Of a DNA stretch of 64,000 nucleotides, positions 33,582-42,764 are shown in pieces. Numbering within the stretch: position 1 is the stretch's first letter; every line of letters begins with the position of its first letter. The notes under the pieces were generated by a model that made no database searches, had not been told where the DNA came from, and worked only from the letters and a program-made list of their open reading frames with translations. Source of the stretch: Bizionia sp. (GTDB lineage Bacteria; Bacteroidota; Bacteroidia; Flavobacteriales; Flavobacteriaceae); the NCBI GenBank assembly GCA_020631395.1, contig JAHDHI010000007.1, forward strand, positions 26,309 to 90,308. Direction: 5' to 3'. The position numbers were made by a program, and so were the translations under genes.

Positions 33582-34295
33582 ATGCGTTATCATTTTACAA
33601 TAGTTGTTCCCGTTTACAACGAAGAAGACAATTTGCTACGAGTTGAGACAGAATTGCTAGCTTATACCAAAATAGCTTCGAAAACAACTAGAATATTGTT
33701 TGTAAATGATGGGTCCAAAGACAAAAGTCAAAGCATAATAGAAGACATTTGCAATCGCAATTTAGAGTTTTCATATATTTCATTCAAAGAGAATAGAGGT
33801 TTGAGTGCTGCGATAAAAGCTGGTTTTGATCACACGGAAACAGAACTGGTAGGCTACATCGATTCCGATTTGCAAACAGCTCCTTCGGATTTCAATTTAC
33901 TATTGGAACACATTGAAAAAAACGATTTGGTAACTGGTGTACGTGCCAACAGAAAGGATAGCTTTGTAAAAAACATGTCGTCAACGATAGCCAATGGCAT
34001 TCGTAGAACGTTTACGCACGACGGAATGGATGATACCGGTTGCCCCCTAAAGGTCATCAAGACGGAATATGCCAAACGCATTCCCATGTTTAAAGGCTTG
34101 CATCGTTTCTTGCCTGCAATGGTTTTGTTGCAGAACGGAAACATAAAACAAATTCCTGTTCAACACTTTCCTAGAATAGCAGGTGAAGCCAAATATGGCT
34201 TGTGGAATAGGCTTTTAGGACCTTTGATGGATTGCTTTGCCTATCTCTGGATGAAAAAAAAATACATCAACTACGACGTTGCTAAAAAAGGTTAA
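33582..34295 (+). CDS. Polyprenyl-phosphate glycosyltransferase (DPM1/ArnC-like GT2)
   Basis: A 237-residue GT2 enzyme: FTIVVPVYNEEDNL, VNDGSKDKS, GLSAAIKAGFDH and DSDLQTAP (the DxD-type DSDLQ of dolichyl/polyprenyl-phosphate mannose synthase relatives), then RKDSFVKNMSSTIANGIRR. It lacks the two C-terminal membrane helices of ArnC/GtrB, so it is the soluble, DPM1-like form. It should make undecaprenyl-phosphate-sugar at the inner face, the donor for the GT39 transferase two genes downstream. ATG of the next gene overlaps its stop (TAATG). Confidence 0.9.
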   Translation: MRYHFTIVVPVYNEEDNLLRVETELLAYTKIASKTTRILFVNDGSKDKSQSIIEDICNRNLEFSYISFKENRGLSAAIKAGFDHTETELVGYIDSDLQTAPSDFNLLLEHIEKNDLVTGVRANRKDSFVKNMSSTIANGIRRTFTHDGMDDTGCPLKVIKTEYAKRIPMFKGLHRFLPAMVLLQNGNIKQIPVQHFPRIAGEAKYGLWNRLLGPLMDCFAYLWMKKKYINYDVAKKG

Positions 34296-34918
34296 TGAGC
34301 AACTGGTTAATATATAGCGTCGGGTTTCTTGCTCAAATACTATTTTCTTCTCGATTGATAGTACAGTGGATTACCAGCGAGAAACAAAAACGAGTCATTA
34401 CACCTAGTTTGTTTTGGTCGCTTAGCCTAATGGCTTCATTTCTCTTGTTCATATATGGCTATTTGCGCAATGATTTCGCCATCATGCTTGGTCAGGGACT
34501 AACCTATTACATTTACATTAGAAATTTGCAATTGCAAAACCAATGGCAAAAAATTCCAAAGGTGCTACAATGGTTTCTGTTTTTAATGCCTGTCTTCATA
34601 GTCATCTTCTATTACAACAACAATAAAATAGACGTTGCCTTGTTATTTAAGAATGAAGACATTCCTTTCTGGTTGCTAGCCTTGGGAATCATTTCTCAAA
34701 TCGTTTTTACCTTGCGTTTTGTATTTCAATGGTTATATTCGGAAAAAAAGAAAGAATCGTCCCTACCTCTAGGCTTTTGGGCCTTGAGTTTAATTGGTTC
34801 ATTGTTAATTTTGACCTATGCCATTTTCAGAAAAGACCCGGTACTGTTCGTTGGACACATTTTAGGAGCTACCATATACATTCGAAATCTTATTTTATTG
34901 AAGAAACAAGATGCTTAA
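34295..34918 (+). CDS. Tandem LAB_N-domain membrane protein (possible sugar-lipid flippase)
   Basis: A 207-residue membrane protein made of two copies of the lipid-A-disaccharide-synthase N-terminal (LAB_N) domain: residues 11-80 align without gaps to 132-201, with 30 of 70 positions identical by my count (for instance QI.F..R...QW..SEK.K, P..FW.LSL, IYIRNL). Each half has about three helices, and a seventh helix joins them. LAB_N is grouped with SWEET/PQ-loop transporters, where halves of three helices pair to make a transporter. Here it lies between a polyprenyl-phosphate sugar synthase and an ArnT-like transferase, the place where ArnE/ArnF flippase genes would be. Transport role is inference. 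Confidence 0.8.
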   Translation: MSNWLIYSVGFLAQILFSSRLIVQWITSEKQKRVITPSLFWSLSLMASFLLFIYGYLRNDFAIMLGQGLTYYIYIRNLQLQNQWQKIPKVLQWFLFLMPVFIVIFYYNNNKIDVALLFKNEDIPFWLLALGIISQIVFTLRFVFQWLYSEKKKESSLPLGFWALSLIGSLLILTYAIFRKDPVLFVGHILGATIYIRNLILLKKQDA

Positions 34919-36539
34919 AACATTAAAAAAATATCCAATTCTATTTCTCAGCCTATTTGTTGCCATAATGTTGCTGCCAAATCTAGATACTTTACAGGTA
35001 ACCATAATGGAAGCCCGCAATTTCATCACTGCCCGAGAAATGTTAGAGAATGACAATTGGATATTAACGACCATGAATGGGGAAGCTCGTTATCAAAAAC
35101 CACCTTTGCCAACATGGCTATCTGCCATGTCTACAATGGTCTTTGGAATAAAAAGTGTCTTTGGAATGCGTTTGCCTGCCGTTTTTATGGTCATGGTAGT
35201 TGGTAGTTTCATGTTCTATCTATCTCGTAGCATCCTAAAGAGTAGGACACATAGCATGGTAAATGCCTTAATCGTCATTACTTCCTTTTATGTCATAGGC
35301 ATCACGATCGAAGCCCCTTGGGATATTTTCGCTCATGGTTTCATGCTAATTGCAATCTACAACCTTAACAAATTATTCAAAAAAGCAGACAGCAATTGGA
35401 AAGCCACTCTTCATGCAGGTTTTTTTATCGGGCTCTCCATATTGTGCAAAGGCCCAGTATCCATCTATGCATTGCTACTGCCCTTTCTCTTGGCCTATGG
35501 TTTAACATTTAAATACAAGCATGTTAAAAGCAAAGGGCTCACCATATTAAGCATAATGGCTTCTGCCTTGATCATAGGTGGTTGGTGGTATTTGTATGTG
35601 CGCCTTCAAGACCCGGAAACCTTCAAAGCAATCACCAGCAAGGAGGCAGGAAACTGGACAAGTTACAACGTAAGGCCTTTTTATTATTATTGGAGTTTCT
35701 TTACGCAAAGTGGATTGTGGACGATCCCAGCATTTGTAAGTTTGCTCTATCCCTATTTAAAAACTAGGGTCAGCAACTACAAAGCGTACAAATTCAGCTT
35801 CTTATGGACGGTGCTTGCCGTTGTCCTACTATCCATAATTCCAGAAAAAAAATCGCGTTACTTAATGCCTGTACTCATCCCTTTGGCTTTCAACATTGGT
35901 TTTTACATAGAGTATCTTTTCAGAAGATTCAAAACATTGAAAGATAAACGGGAAACCATTCCAGTATATTTCAACTTCGGTTTGATTGCCTTGATAGGCA
36001 TAGCTTTTCCTTTAGTTTCTTTTTTCATCTTGAAAGTAGACCTACAAAACATTTGGTTTATAACGACTTCGCTTATATTTCCGTCAATAGGTATTTTCAT
36101 TTTAATCCAATTGAAACAGAAAAACATAAAAAAAGTGTTTCTCTCTACCGTTTTCTTTTTTGCTTTCGTGTTCATTTTTGGGTTGCCGCTTGCAAAAACC
36201 TTAAAAAGCGAAGGTTACAAATCCATATCGAGTTTAAAAGAAGAAAATGAACTACGAGGTCTAAAGCTATATGCCTTCAATTACATTGCCCCTGAAACCA
36301 TTTGGGACTATGGAGACATAATCACACAAATTCCAATAAAGGACAAGGCACACGTTTTCCCTACGGAAAGAGAATTTGGAATCTTGGTAAATGCCATGTC
36401 TTCTGAAAACGAAGCTCTTTTAAGAGAAAAGTATTCAGTAAAAGAAGTTACAACTTACGATTTGAATCAAGCAGAAAAAGGAACGAAACAATATAACAAA
36501 CGTTTATTCAGCACTTATTACATATTGACTAAGAAATAA
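34911..36539 (+). CDS. GT39 / ArnT-like membrane glycosyltransferase
   Basis: A 542-residue protein with about 11-12 helices. The first periplasmic loop has the ArnT/PMT signature (EARNFITAREMLENDNWILTTMNGEARYQKPPLPTWLSA), with Glu and Asp for metal and catalysis and KPP as in ArnT. The C-terminal ~120 residues form a small soluble domain. Such enzymes move a sugar from undecaprenyl phosphate to lipid A, protein or another glycan on the periplasmic side. It overlaps the LAB_N gene by 8 bases, and its stop abuts the PAP2 gene stop on the other strand. Acceptor unknown; lipid A is the usual guess. Confidence 0.9.
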   Translation: MLKTLKKYPILFLSLFVAIMLLPNLDTLQVTIMEARNFITAREMLENDNWILTTMNGEARYQKPPLPTWLSAMSTMVFGIKSVFGMRLPAVFMVMVVGSFMFYLSRSILKSRTHSMVNALIVITSFYVIGITIEAPWDIFAHGFMLIAIYNLNKLFKKADSNWKATLHAGFFIGLSILCKGPVSIYALLLPFLLAYGLTFKYKHVKSKGLTILSIMASALIIGGWWYLYVRLQDPETFKAITSKEAGNWTSYNVRPFYYYWSFFTQSGLWTIPAFVSLLYPYLKTRVSNYKAYKFSFLWTVLAVVLLSIIPEKKSRYLMPVLIPLAFNIGFYIEYLFRRFKTLKDKRETIPVYFNFGLIALIGIAFPLVSFFILKVDLQNIWFITTSLIFPSIGIFILIQLKQKNIKKVFLSTVFFFAFVFIFGLPLAKTLKSEGYKSISSLKEENELRGLKLYAFNYIAPETIWDYGDIITQIPIKDKAHVFPTEREFGILVNAMSSENEALLREKYSVKEVTTYDLNQAEKGTKQYNKRLFSTYYILTKK

Positions 36540-37112
36540 CTACTGTAGGGTAAAGCGCTTTTGCAAGTATTTATCCAACTTGTAGAAACCAAAGCCAGAT
36601 AGTGCTCCAAAAATCATTCCGCTAAAAACATCCAAAGGATAATGTACTCCTATGTACACTCGGCTATAGGCCATTAAGAAAGACCATGGCAACAAGATAA
36701 AAATCATATACTTGTATTTGGATCTCAACATCAATCCAACAAAAACTGCAACAGCCATAGAGTTGGAAGCATGTCCCGAGAAATAGCTATAACGTCCACC
36801 ACACCAAGATTTAACCAAACGCATTGCATCTGCCACCCCATCTTCATGGCATGGTCTCAATCTCTTGAATCCATATTTGAACAAATTGGTGACTTGATCC
36901 GTAAACGAAACCATCAAAACAATGACGATAAGCGTCAACACAAACATTTTGGTGTTTAACTTCCTGTACATCAAATATACCAAAAGCGCATAAAATGGTA
37001 TCCAATTGAATTTGGTGGTATAAAACATCCAAAAGCCATCCCAAGTGGGGCTCCCCAGTCCATTTAAAAATAAAAAAAGGTCTTTGTCGTATTGTATGAG
37101 TTGTTCTAACAT
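36540..37112 (-). CDS. PAP2-family membrane phosphatase
   Basis: A 190-residue membrane phosphatase with the full three-part PAP2 signature: K79-x6-R86-P87, S112-G-H114, and S150-R-x5-H157-x3-D161. Five to six helices. Substrates in this family are undecaprenyl diphosphate (BacA-independent recycling), phosphatidylglycerol phosphate or lipid A phosphate (LpxE/LpxF). Its stop at 36540 abuts the GT39 stop, a convergent pair with no spacer; proximity to a lipid-linked sugar cassette suggests lipid carrier recycling or lipid A dephosphorylation. Confidence 0.9.
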   Translation of the reverse strand: MLEQLIQYDKDLFLFLNGLGSPTWDGFWMFYTTKFNWIPFYALLVYLMYRKLNTKMFVLTLIVIVLMVSFTDQVTNLFKYGFKRLRPCHEDGVADAMRLVKSWCGGRYSYFSGHASNSMAVAVFVGLMLRSKYKYMIFILLPWSFLMAYSRVYIGVHYPLDVFSGMIFGALSGFGFYKLDKYLQKRFTLQ

Positions 37113-37227
37113 TCAGCATTGTTTGGGCGTTACCACAAGGGTCGGGCTATTCGCTGTATCTTTTTTGTAAAAGGTCTCGACTAGTCTCAACCTGAAAAAA
37201 AAGGATGTCGCTACTATCCCTAACGCA

Positions 37228-37455
37228 TTAATCTTCGTAACGAGATACTTCTCTGTCGTAAAAAGCAGTAGCTTCCTTAATCAAATTTTCAGTTTCCAGC
37301 TCCAATTCCTTTTCATCTTGCTTGTCAAAATCTTCCAACCACTCCACTTCATCATCTTCAAGGTTGATTATGAACATTGGGAACTCTGTATGAATCACAA
37401 ATATGGCATTGGGTAAATCTGTATTGTCACCAAGAATAAATTTAGGAAGTGTCAT
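37228..37455 (-). CDS. Small acidic protein, unknown, conserved-looking
   Basis: A 75-residue acidic protein: FVIHTEFPMFIINLEDDEVEWLEDF followed by a Glu/Lys helix and ending VSRYED. It has a textbook promoter directly upstream, which supports a real gene. I recognise the type as a small flavobacterial protein but no family function. Confidence 0.7.
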   Translation of the reverse strand: MTLPKFILGDNTDLPNAIFVIHTEFPMFIINLEDDEVEWLEDFDKQDEKELELETENLIKEATAFYDREVSRYED

Positions 37456-37472
37456 CGCTGTTGTTTTTTTTA

Positions 37473-37501
37473 CAAATATAGAGATTTTGAATTCCTACAA
37501 A
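37473..37501 (-). promoter_or_regulatory. Promoter of the small acidic protein gene
   Basis: TATATTTG (37473-37480, minus) with TTTG (37498-37501) 17 bases upstream. It lies in the 61-base gap after the MATE gene stop. Confidence 0.75.
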
Positions 37502-37516
37502 TGCAGAAACTTCAAT

Positions 37517-38896
37517 CTATTTTGATTCCGCCTTTATCAATCGTTTGGTTAGATAATTAAACCTGATGAAAAGTAAAATAGAAGCCGAGGTTAGCCCTGC
37601 CAACAAACCTAGCCATATCCCAAAACTGGCATAGGCCTCCTCTTTCCCCAAGAACCAGCTAATCGGGAAACCTATCAACCAATAGGATACAAAGGTTATG
37701 ATGGTGGGCATCTTTACATCCTGCAATCCTCTCAAAGCTCCCAAGACCACCACTTGGATGCTATCGCTAATTTGAAATATGGCAGCCGCCAACAATAGTT
37801 TAGAAGCAATGCTTACCACTTCCATATTGTCCTTGTAATTTACCACATCGTCAAAATCGACGTATATTCTAGGAAGGAAATCATGAAACAAAAAGAAAAT
37901 CAAACCAAAACCCATAGCAAATATTATCCCCAATAAAAAAAGGGAAAATGCGATGCGACGCAATTCGAAATACTGCTTCAAACCCTTTTGGTTTCCCACT
38001 CTAATCATAGAAGCTACGCTTATGCCCATGGCAATCATAAAGGTCATGGAACTCAAGTTCAAAGCTATTTGATTCGCTGCTTGAGGATTCTTTCCCAACA
38101 AGCCGCTCAACCATATGGCAGCAGTAAAAATAGCAACTTCAAAGAACATTTGCATGGCGCTAGGAGCTCCCAACCCTATAATCTTGCGAAGCATCAACTT
38201 ATCCAAGACAAAGAGTTTCACATTGGTCACAAAGGCCTTGGATTTTTCTTTTTTCTTCAACAGAAACCAAATGTACCATAACATTACAAAACGCGAAATC
38301 AATGTTCCATATGCAGCACCTACAATACCCAATTCGGGAAATCCCAACTTTCCAAAAATAAGAACGTAATTCAAAACAACATTAACCAAATTAGCCACAA
38401 TTGTTGCATACATGGGGTATTTGGTCATTGACAACCCATCACTAAATTGTTTGAATGCTTGAAAAACGACCAATGGAATCAAAGAAAGTGCCACCAAATC
38501 CAAATACGGAATGGCCAACTCCACGACTTCTACTGGCTGCTTCATGAAATACATCAAAGGCTTTGCAAAAAATACCATGAAAAACAATAGTATTCCTAAA
38601 ACTGTACATAAAAACAATCCATGCTTGAAAGAGGACTTTCCTTGCTTGAAATTGTTGGAGGAATCAGCTTCCGCAATCAAAGGAGTTATGGCCGTAGAAA
38701 AACCTATACCCAAAGACATGGCTATAAACATGAAACTATTGCCCAGTGAAACAGCTGCCAATTCTGCTGTTCCCAATTGACCAACCATGATATTGTCTAT
38801 GAAACTAACGAAAGTATGCCCCAACATCCCCAACATGACTGGGGCTGCTAGTTTCCAATTGTATGAGAATTCTTTTGTGTAGTCACTTAAAACCAT
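37517..38896 (-). CDS. MATE-family multidrug/Na+ efflux transporter
   Basis: A 459-residue, 12-helix MATE protein. Opening NWKLAAPVMLGMLGHTFVSFIDNIMVGQLGTAELAAVSLG and the second-half repeat (GAPSAMQMFFEVAIFTAAIWLSGLLG) are the two inverted halves typical of NorM-like pumps. It exports cationic compounds with Na+ or H+ antiport across the inner membrane. ATG 38896 follows a TACTTTTG -7 box by only 4 bases. Confidence 0.93.
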   Translation of the reverse strand: MVLSDYTKEFSYNWKLAAPVMLGMLGHTFVSFIDNIMVGQLGTAELAAVSLGNSFMFIAMSLGIGFSTAITPLIAEADSSNNFKQGKSSFKHGLFLCTVLGILLFFMVFFAKPLMYFMKQPVEVVELAIPYLDLVALSLIPLVVFQAFKQFSDGLSMTKYPMYATIVANLVNVVLNYVLIFGKLGFPELGIVGAAYGTLISRFVMLWYIWFLLKKKEKSKAFVTNVKLFVLDKLMLRKIIGLGAPSAMQMFFEVAIFTAAIWLSGLLGKNPQAANQIALNLSSMTFMIAMGISVASMIRVGNQKGLKQYFELRRIAFSLFLLGIIFAMGFGLIFFLFHDFLPRIYVDFDDVVNYKDNMEVVSIASKLLLAAAIFQISDSIQVVVLGALRGLQDVKMPTIITFVSYWLIGFPISWFLGKEEAYASFGIWLGLLAGLTSASILLFIRFNYLTKRLIKAESK

Positions 38897-38900
38897 TTGG

Positions 38901-38908
38901 CAAAAGTA
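38901..38908 (-). promoter_or_regulatory. -7 box of the MATE gene, start-proximal
   Basis: TACTTTTG on the minus strand, 4 bases before ATG 38896, implying a near-leaderless transcript. Confidence 0.5.
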
Positions 38909-39192
38909 GCACTTCGGTTTTTGTTATGCGAATTATTTTTGTGAATTCATCAGTAAACAAAACACTGATCTCAAATGAATTTCATCGAATGCAGACTGGT
39001 AAGCAATAGCAAAGAAACATGGTCCAAAAATTATTCATTGAGAACATTGAAAACCGATGCAAGCTCCATAATTCTTAAAATAATTAAGTCAAGGTCTAGA
39101 TTTAGCTTCCTTTTCCAGTAGGGTATTAGCAATTAAAATTGTTTAATTATTGTAAACCAAACAATTATGCATTACTAAATCCCTCAGTAAAA

Positions 39193-41583
39193 ATGAAAAA
39201 ATTTATTCTCTCTCTTCTATTTTTGGCAAGTTTGGTATGCCAATCGCAAGAATCCACCAACGAAAAATACCAACGCGCCAGAATTTACTACAACTCACAA
39301 AACGTTTTCAATCAATTAGAACAATTGGGACTGGCATTAGATCATGGCAAGCATAAAAAAAATGTATACATAGAATCTGACTTTTCTGAAAGTCAAATTG
39401 CAAAAGCCAGACAGATCGGTGTAAAAGTGGATGTTATAATCGACGATGTTCAAAAACATTATATGAACCAGAACGATCCTAATCATCCCTCTTATGTTCC
39501 ACCAAGAAAAAAAAATGCCAACTGCGCAGACAATTCCACCTATACTACTCCAACAAACTACAATAGTGGCTCCATGGGCGGTTATTTGACCTACAGCCAA
39601 ATGCTTCAGGAATTGGATGATATGAAAACGGCATACCCCGACCTCATTACAACACGAGCAAACATAAGTACGTATATGACTTCTGAAGGCAGAGGAATTC
39701 AATATGTGAAAATTTCCGACAATCCATCCACAGATGAAGCTGCAAACGAAAAGCAAATCCTTTATACGGCCATTCATCATGCAAGAGAACCCACGTCCTT
39801 GCAACAAACCATATTTTACATGTGGTATCTTTTGGAAAATTACGATTCCAATTTGGAAATAAAGACCATTGTGGACAATACGGAATTGTTCTTCGTTCCT
39901 TGTGTAAATCCTGATGGTTACATCCACAATGAAACAAACAACCCCAATGGAGGAGGCCTCTGGCGTAAAAACAGAAGAGACAATGGAGATGGGACGTTTG
40001 GGGTAGACAACAATCGAAATTACTCCTATGTAAAACCAGATGGGACGGAGGTATGGAATACGGCTGGCACATCCGATTCTGATGGAGACATCTATGCAGG
40101 AGCAAGTGTTTTTTCCGAACCAGAAAATCAAGCTTTAAGATGGCTGGTAGAAGACAATGACTTCAAAGTGGCGCTAAACGCACATAGCTTTAGCAACCTA
40201 TTGCTTTTTCCTTTTGGATATGCAAACAATCAACTCACAGAGGATCATTCGACATTTCTCGACATTTCAGAGCATATGGTCTCAGAGAACGGTTACACTA
40301 ACCAGATAATATCAGACCTCTATCCAGCTGCTGGGGCCGCCGATGATTTTATGTATGGCGTACTCGACAAGCAAGATGGTGGTACTAGAGAAAAGATATT
40401 TTCCATGACCCCAGAGATAGGTTCTTCATTTTGGCTTGCAGCTTCTCAAATCGAGGATGTAGCCAAAGAGATGTTGTTTTTGAACATTTCCGCAGCACAG
40501 ATAGCAGGAAACTATGCTACCATTAGTGACAATGCTCCAACATATATTGATGCCTTGGTAACATCTTCACAGTATACCATTAAACGTCTAGGCTTGGAAG
40601 ATGGTGATTTCACAGTCTCCATAAACCCCATAAGCACGAATATTGATTCTGTCGGCACGACTGAAAGTCATAACGGACTAGGTATCTTGGAGGAACAAGT
40701 CGGTTTCATAGACATAAACCTCAATTCCAGCATAGCAGTCGGAGATGAAGTTGTCTATGAACTAATCTTGAACAATGGGCTTTACGACAAGAAATTGACC
40801 ATAACCAAAATCTATGGAGCTACAACTATCATCTTGGATGATGAAGCAGATGATGTCTCCTCCCATTGGACAAGTTCCTCTTGGGGCATTTCCACCACAG
40901 AATTCAATTCTCCCAGTAGCTCCATCACGGACAGCCCCAACGGAAATTACGCTGTCAATGCAAACGAGACCATCACTTTGACAAATGCCTTGGATCTAAC
41001 CGCTGCTTCAAATGCCTTGCTTACATTCTATGCCAAATGGGAAATAGAGAACAATTATGATTATGTACAAGTTCAGGTTTCTACGGACAATGGAACGACT
41101 TGGATTCCACAATGCGGCAAATATACAAATATGGGAGTATCGGATCAGACAGGAGCCAACAACGAACCTTTGTACGATGGCACTCAAAACTCTTGGGTTC
41201 TTGAAGAGATCGATTTAAACGACTACGTAGGAAGTTCCATTCTAATAAGGTTTCAATTGAGGTCTGATGGATTTGTACAGAAAGACGGTTTTTATTTTGA
41301 TGATATCAAAGTCAAAGTGATTAGTGCTAGCTTGGGAACTCCTGACTTCGTTCACAACAATGTGGTATTGTTTCCAAATCCTGTAAAAGGCACCTTGAAC
41401 ATAAGGACCAATTTACCCGATTACGACTATGCATTGTATACGATTCATGGTCAACTCATCCTAGAAAACAAAAACAACAAAAACAATGCTTCCATCGATT
41501 ATTCAAATTTTGCATCTGGAATATATCTCCTTGAAATAGAAGAAAACAACAACAAGAAAACCTTTAAGCTCGTTAAAGAATAA
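39193..41583 (+). CDS. Secreted M14 zinc carboxypeptidase with T9SS tail
   Basis: The start is ATG 39193 (MKKFILSLLFLASLVCQSQ, signal peptide); 796 residues. After a pro-region (to about 125) the M14 domain shows zinc ligands His196 and Glu199 in HHARE, RKNRRDN and NRNYSY for substrate carboxylate, third ligand His331 in LNAHSFSN and catalytic Glu408 in MTPEIG. A beta-sandwich (about 560-720) with DFVQV-like stretches resembling the MAM/'immune inhibitor A-like' module follows, then a T9SS sorting domain (VVLFPNPVKGTLNIRT..., SGIYLLEIEENN). It digests peptides outside the cell. Terminator 110 bases downstream. Confidence 0.95.
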   Translation: MKKFILSLLFLASLVCQSQESTNEKYQRARIYYNSQNVFNQLEQLGLALDHGKHKKNVYIESDFSESQIAKARQIGVKVDVIIDDVQKHYMNQNDPNHPSYVPPRKKNANCADNSTYTTPTNYNSGSMGGYLTYSQMLQELDDMKTAYPDLITTRANISTYMTSEGRGIQYVKISDNPSTDEAANEKQILYTAIHHAREPTSLQQTIFYMWYLLENYDSNLEIKTIVDNTELFFVPCVNPDGYIHNETNNPNGGGLWRKNRRDNGDGTFGVDNNRNYSYVKPDGTEVWNTAGTSDSDGDIYAGASVFSEPENQALRWLVEDNDFKVALNAHSFSNLLLFPFGYANNQLTEDHSTFLDISEHMVSENGYTNQIISDLYPAAGAADDFMYGVLDKQDGGTREKIFSMTPEIGSSFWLAASQIEDVAKEMLFLNISAAQIAGNYATISDNAPTYIDALVTSSQYTIKRLGLEDGDFTVSINPISTNIDSVGTTESHNGLGILEEQVGFIDINLNSSIAVGDEVVYELILNNGLYDKKLTITKIYGATTIILDDEADDVSSHWTSSSWGISTTEFNSPSSSITDSPNGNYAVNANETITLTNALDLTAASNALLTFYAKWEIENNYDYVQVQVSTDNGTTWIPQCGKYTNMGVSDQTGANNEPLYDGTQNSWVLEEIDLNDYVGSSILIRFQLRSDGFVQKDGFYFDDIKVKVISASLGTPDFVHNNVVLFPNPVKGTLNIRTNLPDYDYALYTIHGQLILENKNNKNNASIDYSNFASGIYLLEIEENNNKKTFKLVKE

Positions 41584-41693
41584 AGTAGACATTCCTCAAG
41601 ATTGCGTTCAAATAAAAGAGTATTATTTAGTATTGAAGTCGTCTACCAACATACACCTAATTGATGAAATCATTCTTGATTAACATCAATCAT

Positions 41694-41738
41694 AAAAAAA
41701 ACGCCTTTGAAAGTCACCATTTCAAAGGGCGTTTTTTT
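41694..41738. terminator. Bidirectional terminator between M14 peptidase and the nitronate monooxygenase-like gene
   Basis: ACGCCTTTGAAA / TTTCAAAGGGCGT stem (12 bp, one bulged G), loop GTCACCA, flanked by A7 and T8. It serves both convergent genes. Confidence 0.9.
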
Positions 41739-41797
41739 TACGTTCTTATGTTTCTTTAATTTCCTACTTAGTTTTCAAAATAAACCCTTTCGTCAAT

Positions 41798-42745
41798 TCA
41801 GTGACACAATTGGGATACATTCAAACTAGTTTCCTCAAACTCCTTTACGATTTCAGAAACAATGTCCGCAACTGGTTTTACATTATGAATCAATCCGGAA
41901 ATTTGTCCAATTTCCAATTCTCCATCTTCCAAATCGCCTTCAAACATACCTTTTTTTGCTCGTGCCCTACCTAAAAACTCCTTTAGTTCTTCTGGTGTCG
42001 GTGCTGTTTTATACAACTCTTGCAATTCGTTGTAGAATTTATTTTTAACCAAACGTACTGGTGCCAATTCTTTTAGAGTCAATTGCGTATCACCTTCTTT
42101 GGCATCTACCACTACCTGTTTGAAGGCTCTATGCGCCGATGATTCCTCACTTGCCACAAAACGACTTCCAATTTGCACTCCATCTGCTCCTAGTACCATA
42201 CATGCCAACATGGCCTTACCTGTTGCTATCCCTCCAGCTGCTATCAATGGAATTCGTATTTGCTCTTTTACCATGGGAATCAATGCAAGCGTGGTTGTTT
42301 CGTCTCTTCCATTATGTCCTCCAGCTTCAAAGCCTTCTGCAACGATGGCATCCACTCCTGCTTCCTGTGCTTTCAACGCAAACTTTACGCTGCTTACCAC
42401 GTGTACCACCGTAATTCCCCTTGCTTGCAACCATTTGGTCCATGTCTTTGGGTTTCCTGCTGAAGTGAAGACGATCTTCACACCTTCTTCTACGATGATA
42501 TCCATTATTTCCACAATGTTTGGGTAAAGCATCGGTACGTTTACTCCAAATGGTTTATCTGTTGCCTTTTTGCATTTTTGAATGTGTTCCCGTAAGACAT
42601 CTGGATACATGCTTCCAGCTCCTATAAGTCCTAAAATTCCTGAGTTGCTTGCCGCCGAAGCCAATCTCCAGCCACTATTCCAAATCATTCCTGCTTGAAC
42701 GATTGGGTATTTTACATTGAAAAGTTGGGTAATTCTGTTTTTCAT
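41798..42745 (-). CDS. Nitronate monooxygenase-like flavoenzyme
   Basis: A 315-residue FMN TIM-barrel of the NMO/2-nitropropane dioxygenase family: YPIVQAGMIWNSGWRLA, GLIGAGSM, EGFEAGGHNGRD (catalytic-type His in GGHNG) and AAGGIATGKAMLACMVLGADGVQIGSRFV (FMN phosphate). The family oxidises alkyl nitronates such as propionate 3-nitronate; related enoyl-ACP reductases (FabK) look similar, so that is the alternative. It lies 19 bases after the S8 peptidase gene region on the same strand? The S8 gene ends upstream of it only in coordinates; transcription runs S8 peptidase's neighbour order MnmA, S8, then this gene is separate in direction of travel (42765 to 42745), so one transcript is possible. 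Confidence 0.88.
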   Translation of the reverse strand: MKNRITQLFNVKYPIVQAGMIWNSGWRLASAASNSGILGLIGAGSMYPDVLREHIQKCKKATDKPFGVNVPMLYPNIVEIMDIIVEEGVKIVFTSAGNPKTWTKWLQARGITVVHVVSSVKFALKAQEAGVDAIVAEGFEAGGHNGRDETTTLALIPMVKEQIRIPLIAAGGIATGKAMLACMVLGADGVQIGSRFVASEESSAHRAFKQVVVDAKEGDTQLTLKELAPVRLVKNKFYNELQELYKTAPTPEELKEFLGRARAKKGMFEGDLEDGELEIGQISGLIHNVKPVADIVSEIVKEFEETSLNVSQLCH

Positions 42746-42764
42746 TAATTGTTATGGTTCCTCC

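Noticed and set aside
38974..39120. 48-codon frame upstream of the M14 peptidase
   Set aside because: No promoter, no motif, atypical composition; considered noncoding.
39337..40131. 264-codon frame antisense to the M14 peptidase
   Set aside because: It is a mirror of a well-supported gene with catalytic residues; the antisense translation is Ile/Cys/Val-rich with no family.
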